A stretch of DNA of 64,000 nt from Sphingobacterium olei (GTDB lineage: Bacteria; Bacteroidota; Bacteroidia; Sphingobacteriales; Sphingobacteriaceae): assembly GCF_005048855.1 (NCBI RefSeq), contig NZ_SUME01000003.1:248001-312000 (forward strand), in the 5' to 3' direction. Positions 59,681 through 64,000 of the stretch are shown here, piece after piece (the first letter of the stretch is position 1; each line of letters begins with the position of its first letter). Position numbers and translations under genes: made by a program. The notes below the pieces were generated by a model. The model was not told the origin of the DNA, did no database searches, and saw only the letters and a program-made list of their open reading frames with translations.

Positions 59681-60658
59681 TGTTAAGAATTTTTGTACGT
59701 ATTCGTAGCTCTTCTTTATACTTTCAAATTTATTGGGAATATAAATTTCATCTTGCTCTACAAAGGCGAATTGTAGTCCGGATTGATTAGCACTACGCAC
59801 TATATTCGGGTAGTCAATAGCTCCGGTTCCCACTTCGGTATAGCGTACATGTGCTTGTGTTAAACTATCAAGAGGCAGCTTATCAAATTTTTCTCCGACA
59901 ACTTCATGTGCATAATTTTTGTCAATGTCTTTTATATGCCATAACGGGAAACGACCCGGATATTTTTCGAAATAGCTTTGCGCACTGACACCAGCTTTTT
60001 CAATCCAAAATATATCCAATTCAAAGTCTACCAAATCAGGCTCTGTAAATGCAATCAAGATGTCCAAACCTTTTGTGCCATTGGCAAAATTCCTGAATTC
60101 CCAGAAATGATTGTGATACCCCATTTTGATGCCCGCTTTTTTGGACATCTCACCCGCTTTATTTAATTGCTCGGCCGCATATTGATAATCGGATACCGAT
60201 AGGTTATTCAGGTCATCCATCGGCGTTACAGGTGCGATGATATATTTCTGTCCGAGCTCGTGTGCGATTTCAATATATTTTTCGATACTCTCTTTGTCGT
60301 CGCGTTTTTTATCCAGGTATCTCGATAAATCGTAATGTCCGCTATATGATTTGAGGTTGTTGTCTTCTAAAACCTTTTTTAGATCGGTGATAGGCAAGCC
60401 CCAAAAGCTATTTGTAGCTACGTCTACACCATATGTTTCGACATGTTTGTAGCCTATCTTTGCAACAGTTTTCAATACAAGTTTGGGATCTTCTTCAATA
60501 AGATCCTGTAGGGTAAATAACTGTAACCCGATATTGTGAAAGGGGGAGTCGCCAGTTTTGCCCTGATTGGTACAAGCAGACAATAGCTGTGTACCTATGA
60601 AAGCTGAAGTCAATCCTATTCCCGTTTTTTTTATAAAATCTCTTCTTGATTTGTCCAT
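59675..60658 (-). CDS. sugar phosphate isomerase/epimerase, Tat-exported
   Basis: 327 residues. A twin-arginine signal S-R-R-D-F-I-K-K-T-G (4-13) followed by a lipobox-like L-L-S-A-C (25-29), then a TIM barrel of the xylose-isomerase-like AP_endonuc_2 group, with metal-ligand candidates in G-Y-H-N-H-F-W-E-F and E-L-D-I-F-W. Tat export suggests folding in the cytosol with metal. The physiological substrate is unknown; relatives act on inositols, keto-sugars or glycan derivatives. It is monocistronic. Confidence 0.88.
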   Translation of the reverse strand: MDKSRRDFIKKTGIGLTSAFIGTQLLSACTNQGKTGDSPFHNIGLQLFTLQDLIEEDPKLVLKTVAKIGYKHVETYGVDVATNSFWGLPITDLKKVLEDNNLKSYSGHYDLSRYLDKKRDDKESIEKYIEIAHELGQKYIIAPVTPMDDLNNLSVSDYQYAAEQLNKAGEMSKKAGIKMGYHNHFWEFRNFANGTKGLDILIAFTEPDLVDFELDIFWIEKAGVSAQSYFEKYPGRFPLWHIKDIDKNYAHEVVGEKFDKLPLDSLTQAHVRYTEVGTGAIDYPNIVRSANQSGLQFAFVEQDEIYIPNKFESIKKSYEYVQKFLTK

Positions 60659-60748
60659 ATGTATATAATCTGGTTGCAGCTACTGCTCTTCTTGCGATAG
60701 ATATGAAGAAGGCGAGTTACAAAGATTAAAATTATAAAAAAAATGCTA

Positions 60749-60783
60749 CAAAAAAAGGGATTCTCGAAAGAACCCCTTTTTTA
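60749..60783 (-). terminator. frr terminator
   Basis: An imperfect stem GGG-x-TTCT/AGAA-x-CCC with A and T runs outside it, about 20 bp after the frr stop on the minus strand. Confidence 0.75.
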
Positions 60784-60803
60784 TCATTATAAAAAATTTC
60801 GAC

Positions 60804-61367
60804 TTAGACCGTCATGATATCTTTTTCTTTCAATTCAGCTAGTTGATCTACTTTTGCAATGTAGACATCAGTCAATTTTTGAACTTCACCTTCTCCTACT
60901 TTAATCTCATCTTCTGAAGCACCGTCATTTTTTAGTTTTTTGATGGATTCGTTGGCATCTTTACGGATGTTACGTACAGCTACCCGACCTTTTTCAGCTT
61001 CTTCTTTTGCTTTTTTTACAAGGTCACGCCTTCTCTCTTCCGTCAATGGAGGTACAACCAAACGTATTACAGAACCATCGTTTTGCGGATTGAGACCAAT
61101 GTTAGAATCAATAATGGCTTTTTCGATCGCACCCATGATCGTCTTTTCCCAAGGTTGGATGACCAATGTACGTGCATCGGTTGTATTAATATTTGCAACT
61201 TGAGAAAGTGGGGTGGGTGAACCGTAATAATCTACACTAATACCATCTAACATAGAAGGTGTAGCTTTTCCTGCGCGGATTTTTGTAAGTTCTGATTCGG
61301 TATGTGTTACTGCTTTAAGCATGCTTTCTTTGCAGTCGTCCAATTCTAGTGATATCAGTTCGTTCAT
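60804..61367 (-). CDS. frr: ribosome recycling factor
   Basis: 187 residues. All-helical domain I with R-A-G-K-A-T-P-S-M-L-D and Y-Y-G-S-P-T-P-L-S-Q-V-A-N, and the C-terminal V-R-N-I-R-K-D-A-N-E-S-I-K-K. With EF-G it splits ribosomes after termination. It follows pyrH by 19 bp, the common gene order. Confidence 0.97.
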   Translation of the reverse strand: MNELISLELDDCKESMLKAVTHTESELTKIRAGKATPSMLDGISVDYYGSPTPLSQVANINTTDARTLVIQPWEKTIMGAIEKAIIDSNIGLNPQNDGSVIRLVVPPLTEERRRDLVKKAKEEAEKGRVAVRNIRKDANESIKKLKNDGASEDEIKVGEGEVQKLTDVYIAKVDQLAELKEKDIMTV

Positions 61368-61386
61368 ATCTTTGAGTATTTATTCG

Positions 61387-62091
61387 TTAGCTAACTATAG
61401 TTCCAATGGCTTCGCCAGAAGCTAATTTTTTCAAATTTCCTGGTTTATTCATGTCAAATACAATAATAGGAAGATTGTTTTCCTGGCACAAAGTAAATGC
61501 AGTCATATCCATTACATTAAGCCCTTTTTCGTACACCTCAGTGAATGAGATTGTATCAAAGCGTTTGGCATTCGGATCTTTTTCTGGATCTGCAGTATAG
61601 ATGCCATCTACGCGCGTTCCTTTCAATACTGCATCCGCATTGATCTCGATAGCGCGCAGAGAAGCTGCCGTATCTGTTGTGAAATAGGGGTTTCCTGTTC
61701 CGGCACCAAATATGACCACTCTACCCTTTTCTAAATGTCGAACAGCTCTTCTACGGATGAACGGTTCACAAATTTGTTCCATTTTGATGGCCGTTAACAA
61801 ACGCGTTTTTAATCCTACTTTTTCTAACGCATCCTGAAGCGCCATGCTATTGATAACCGTTGCAAGCATTCCCATGTAATCTGCTTGTACACGATCCATG
61901 CCTGATTTTTCTGCACTTAAACCGCGATAGATATTACCTCCACCAATGACGATGGCGATCTCTAATCCCTGATCGTGAATTTCTTTAATATCGCGAGCGT
62001 ATTGTGCGACTCTGTTGATGTCAATGCCATAGCTTTGCTCCCCCATAAGAGCTTCACCGCTGAGTTTAAGTAGGATACGTTTATATTTCAT
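61387..62091 (-). CDS. pyrH: UMP kinase
   Basis: 234 residues from the ATG at 62091, since the family starts with [13 protein letters not shown]; an in-frame start nine codons upstream is less likely. The amino-acid-kinase fold shows [10 protein letters not shown] and [15 protein letters not shown]. It converts UMP to UDP with ATP and is essential for pyrimidine supply. A TATCTTTG box lies 31 bp upstream; frr follows in the same operon. Confidence 0.96.
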   Translation of the reverse strand: MKYKRILLKLSGEALMGEQSYGIDINRVAQYARDIKEIHDQGLEIAIVIGGGNIYRGLSAEKSGMDRVQADYMGMLATVINSMALQDALEKVGLKTRLLTAIKMEQICEPFIRRRAVRHLEKGRVVIFGAGTGNPYFTTDTAASLRAIEINADAVLKGTRVDGIYTADPEKDPNAKRFDTISFTEVYEKGLNVMDMTAFTLCQENNLPIIVFDMNKPGNLKKLASGEAIGTIVS

Positions 62092-62122
62092 GTGTGTTCT
62101 TTTTTGGAATCTTTCCAAAAGC

Positions 62123-62130
62123 CAAAGATA
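62123..62130 (-). promoter_or_regulatory. -7 promoter box for pyrH-frr
   Basis: TATCTTTG on the minus strand, 31 bp before the pyrH ATG. Confidence 0.5.
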
Positions 62131-62163
62131 TGATTTTTTTTTATCCCTTGGGATAACGGGGTG

Positions 62164-63306
62164 TTATTTGTTGCTGTTTTTTACGCTTTCTATGGTCTGT
62201 TGATAATAGTTTTCATAATTAGGAAGGATTTTACTGATCTCAAAATCTTTAGCGCGGTTGAATGCTGCCGCCTTGAATTCAGCTAATCGTTCACAGTTTT
62301 CAAGGATGTATGTGGCATTTTTTGCCATTTCATCTACATTTCTAACATCGCTCAAAAAGCCGGTTACACCCTGTACATTCAATTCCGGTAATCCCCCGGC
62401 ATTGGAAGAAATGACAGGAACACTGCAGGCCATAGCTTCCAAAGCCGCAAGACCAAAGCTTTCAGAACCGGATGGAATCAAGAACAGATCCGAAACAGAA
62501 AGGATCTCTTCAATGGCGTCCTGTTTTCCTAAAAAGCGTACGCTGTTTGCAATACCCAACTGTCGAGATAGTTCTTCTGCATTGCTCCGCTCGGGGCCGT
62601 CTCCCACCATAAGTAACTTGCTGGGAATTTTTTGATTGACCAGATGGAATATGCGTATCACGTCGTCTGTGTTTTTAACCTGTCGAAAATTAGACGTATG
62701 TACTAAAATGCGTTCGTCATCGGGCGCAATAGCCCTTTTAAAATGTTCCCGTTTTTTATTGTAAAAGCGGTTAAGATCAATGAAGTTGGGTATGACCTGG
62801 ATAGGTCTTGTGATGTCAAAGAAAGATAATGTCTCTTCCCTAAGGCTTTCCGAGACTGTTGTGACTCCATCAGATTCATTGATTGAGAAGGTGACGACAG
62901 GTTTAAAGCTTTTGTCTCTACCGACAAGGGTAATATCTGTTCCGTGTAAGGTCGTTACGACGGGAATATCTATACCGTATGTTTTTAAAATTTGTTTCGC
63001 CAAATAGGCGGCAGAAGCGTGAGGAATGGCATAGTGGACGTGTAAGATATCTAATTTTTCAAAACGTACCACATCCACCAATTTACTTGCTAAAGCGGAC
63101 TCGTAGGGCGGAAAGTCGAACAAAGGATATTGGGAAACGGCGACTTCGTGGTAATATAAGTTTTCGGAAAAGAAATCCAACCGTGCTGGTTGGCTATACG
63201 TGATAAAGTGTATCTGATGTCCGTTGGATGCCAGTGCTTTGCCTAATTCGGTAGCGACTACACCACTACCGCCGAAAGTTGGATAGCAAACTATGCCTAT
63301 TTTCAT
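62164..63306 (-). CDS. bshA: N-acetyl-alpha-D-glucosaminyl L-malate synthase
   Basis: 380 residues, family 4 glycosyltransferase. The N-terminal Y-P-T-F-G-G-S-G-V-V-A-T-E-L-G and central H-V-H-Y-A-I-P-H-A motifs, and the C-terminal E-S-F-G-L-A-A-L-E-A-M-A, match BshA. It joins UDP-GlcNAc and malate, the first step of bacillithiol synthesis, the redox thiol of many Bacteroidota and Firmicutes. BshB and BshC genes are not in the window. Confidence 0.93.
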   Translation of the reverse strand: MKIGIVCYPTFGGSGVVATELGKALASNGHQIHFITYSQPARLDFFSENLYYHEVAVSQYPLFDFPPYESALASKLVDVVRFEKLDILHVHYAIPHASAAYLAKQILKTYGIDIPVVTTLHGTDITLVGRDKSFKPVVTFSINESDGVTTVSESLREETLSFFDITRPIQVIPNFIDLNRFYNKKREHFKRAIAPDDERILVHTSNFRQVKNTDDVIRIFHLVNQKIPSKLLMVGDGPERSNAEELSRQLGIANSVRFLGKQDAIEEILSVSDLFLIPSGSESFGLAALEAMACSVPVISSNAGGLPELNVQGVTGFLSDVRNVDEMAKNATYILENCERLAEFKAAAFNRAKDFEISKILPNYENYYQQTIESVKNSNK

Positions 63307-63438
63307 CTATATGTTTTTTGTTCTCTGATATAAAACTGGCACAAATTACGGATTATTTACCCAACAGTATGTCAAACGAATTGCCATAATTTTGCAAAAT
63401 TTTACGCGTACCGTATTCACATATCGATGTTAATCGTA

Positions 63439-63469
63439 TTGCATATTGACGTAACTTTATCTAAGTTTG
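63439..63469 (+). promoter_or_regulatory. Promoter of the glutamine amidotransferase gene
   Basis: TTG (63439-63441), 20 bp, then TAAGTTTG (63462-63469), 21 bp before the ATG. Same boxes and spacing as the glyA promoter. Confidence 0.6.
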
Positions 63470-63490
63470 GGTGAAGATAAAACACAATAG

Positions 63491-64000
63491 ATGAACGTAC
63501 ATTACTTACAGCATGTGTCTTTTGAAGGATTGGGCTATATAGAAACATGGTTAAAAGAAAGCGAGTGTACCGTTTCATCAACTCGTTTTTATGAAACGGG
63601 TTACGATTTACCCGCTGTAGAGGCAATAGATGTGTTAATTATTATGGGCGGGCCTATGGGGGTGTACGATGTTGGTCAATATCCTTGGTTGCTTGAGGAA
63701 AAGCAGTTTATTACGGATTGCATTGAATCAGGAAAGAAAGTATTGGGAATCTGTTTAGGCGCGCAATTGTTAGCGGATAATCTTGGAGCTAAAGTCTACC
63801 GAGCACCGCATAGGGAAATCGGTTGGTTTCCTGTGAAACCAACCGAAGAAGGCAAACAGCTTGCTTGGTTTTATGATCTGTTTAGGGGTCAACCAACGGT
63901 TTTTCATTGGCATGGCGACCAGTTTGAAATTCCTCACGGTAGTCTTAACCTACTTTCGTCGGAAGCGAATAACAATCAGGCATTTTCATACGGTGATCAT
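63491..64000 (+). CDS. class I glutamine amidotransferase domain protein (cut by window edge)
   Basis: 170 residues visible, stop outside. The nucleophile cysteine is in G-I-C-L-G-A-Q-L-L-A and the N-terminal I-I-M-G-G-P-M-G-V-Y-D is usual for stand-alone GATase1 proteins resembling the GMP synthase amidotransferase domain. The catalytic histidine is likely in H-W-H-G-D. Stand-alone members act in unknown amidotransfer or hydrolysis reactions; a synthase partner is not visible. Confidence 0.9.
   Translation, partial: MNVHYLQHVSFEGLGYIETWLKESECTVSSTRFYETGYDLPAVEAIDVLIIMGGPMGVYDVGQYPWLLEEKQFITDCIESGKKVLGICLGAQLLADNLGAKVYRAPHREIGWFPVKPTEEGKQLAWFYDLFRGQPTVFHWHGDQFEIPHGSLNLLSSEANNNQAFSYGDH

Noticed and set aside
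62140..62156. TTATCCC-TT-GGGATAA palindrome between pyrH and bshA as a terminator
   Set aside because: In the bshA direction the hairpin is followed by A, not T; a T run is only on the wrong side.
1..64000. tRNA, rRNA, tmRNA, integrase, transposase or phage genes
   Set aside because: None of the intergenic stretches shows a cloverleaf or rRNA sequence, and no protein carries transposase or phage motifs.

Overview
The window is chromosomal DNA of a Bacteroidota bacterium, most likely a member of the Sphingobacteriaceae (Sphingobacterium/Pedobacter relatives). The signs are a SusC/SusD pair behind an ECF sigma/FecR switch, GldC, a GLPGLI protein beside an outer-membrane beta-barrel protein, an S46 dipeptidyl-peptidase, a histone-H1-like mini-protein, BshA (bacillithiol), a zinc-less DksA-type protein, and repeated Bacteroidota promoter boxes (-7 TAnnTTTG, sometimes with TTG about 20 bp upstream). 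The DNA is AT-rich and gene-dense. I see no rRNA, tRNA, CRISPR array, prophage or intact insertion sequence. Both edges cut a gene: an S41 peptidase on the left and a class I glutamine amidotransferase on the right.

Layout. 1-6.3 kb: S41 peptidase tail, LacI-type regulator, two different dihydrolipoamide dehydrogenases, a DUF3817 membrane protein, a hotdog thioesterase and an azurin-like copper lipoprotein. 6.3-12.7 kb: a tightly coupled minus-strand signalling operon (giant hybrid kinase, CheR, receiver-less CheB, second hybrid kinase). 13-15.6 kb: flotillin-like FloA, KdsC and Maf. 15.6-18.9 kb: a metal-linked TonB receptor with a fused N-terminal HMA domain, a small Cys/His protein, and a 39-residue membrane mini-protein on the other strand. 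19.2-23 kb: trpD-F-B-A behind a Trp-codon leader peptide and attenuator. 23-30.4 kb: small proteins, PlsC, an M20 dipeptidase, the beta-barrel/GLPGLI pair and a 59-residue Hc1-like protein. 30.5-35.3 kb: S46 peptidase, DEAD helicase, GldC and an EVE protein. 35.3-42.2 kb: one long minus-strand block ileS-dksA-like-lspA-M28 peptidase-RmlD-like-thioesterase. 42.3-47.4 kb: DUF4419 lipoprotein, IscA-type protein, glyA and a lone ECF sigma factor. 47.4-54.2 kb: sigma/FecR/SusC/SusD with no adjacent glycan enzymes. 54.6-64 kb: membrane zinc peptidase, ffh, nuoA-nuoB directly followed by purK-purE, a Tat-type sugar epimerase, pyrH-frr and bshA.

How the parts work together. Most genes are housekeeping (translation, tryptophan, purine and pyrimidine supply, envelope biogenesis). 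The accessory content is nutrient acquisition: surface receptors, periplasmic peptidases and metal handling. The strongest non-routine signals are the trp leader peptide (three consecutive Trp codons followed by an intrinsic terminator), the HMA-TonB receptor fusion with its small Cys/His partner, the CheB/CheR module joined to hybrid kinases with no visible chemoreceptor, promoter boxes so close to ATG that several mRNAs are probably leaderless, two copies of a REP/MITE-like repeat sharing a GGCTGTC end, and unlisted mini-genes of 15 to 59 codons.
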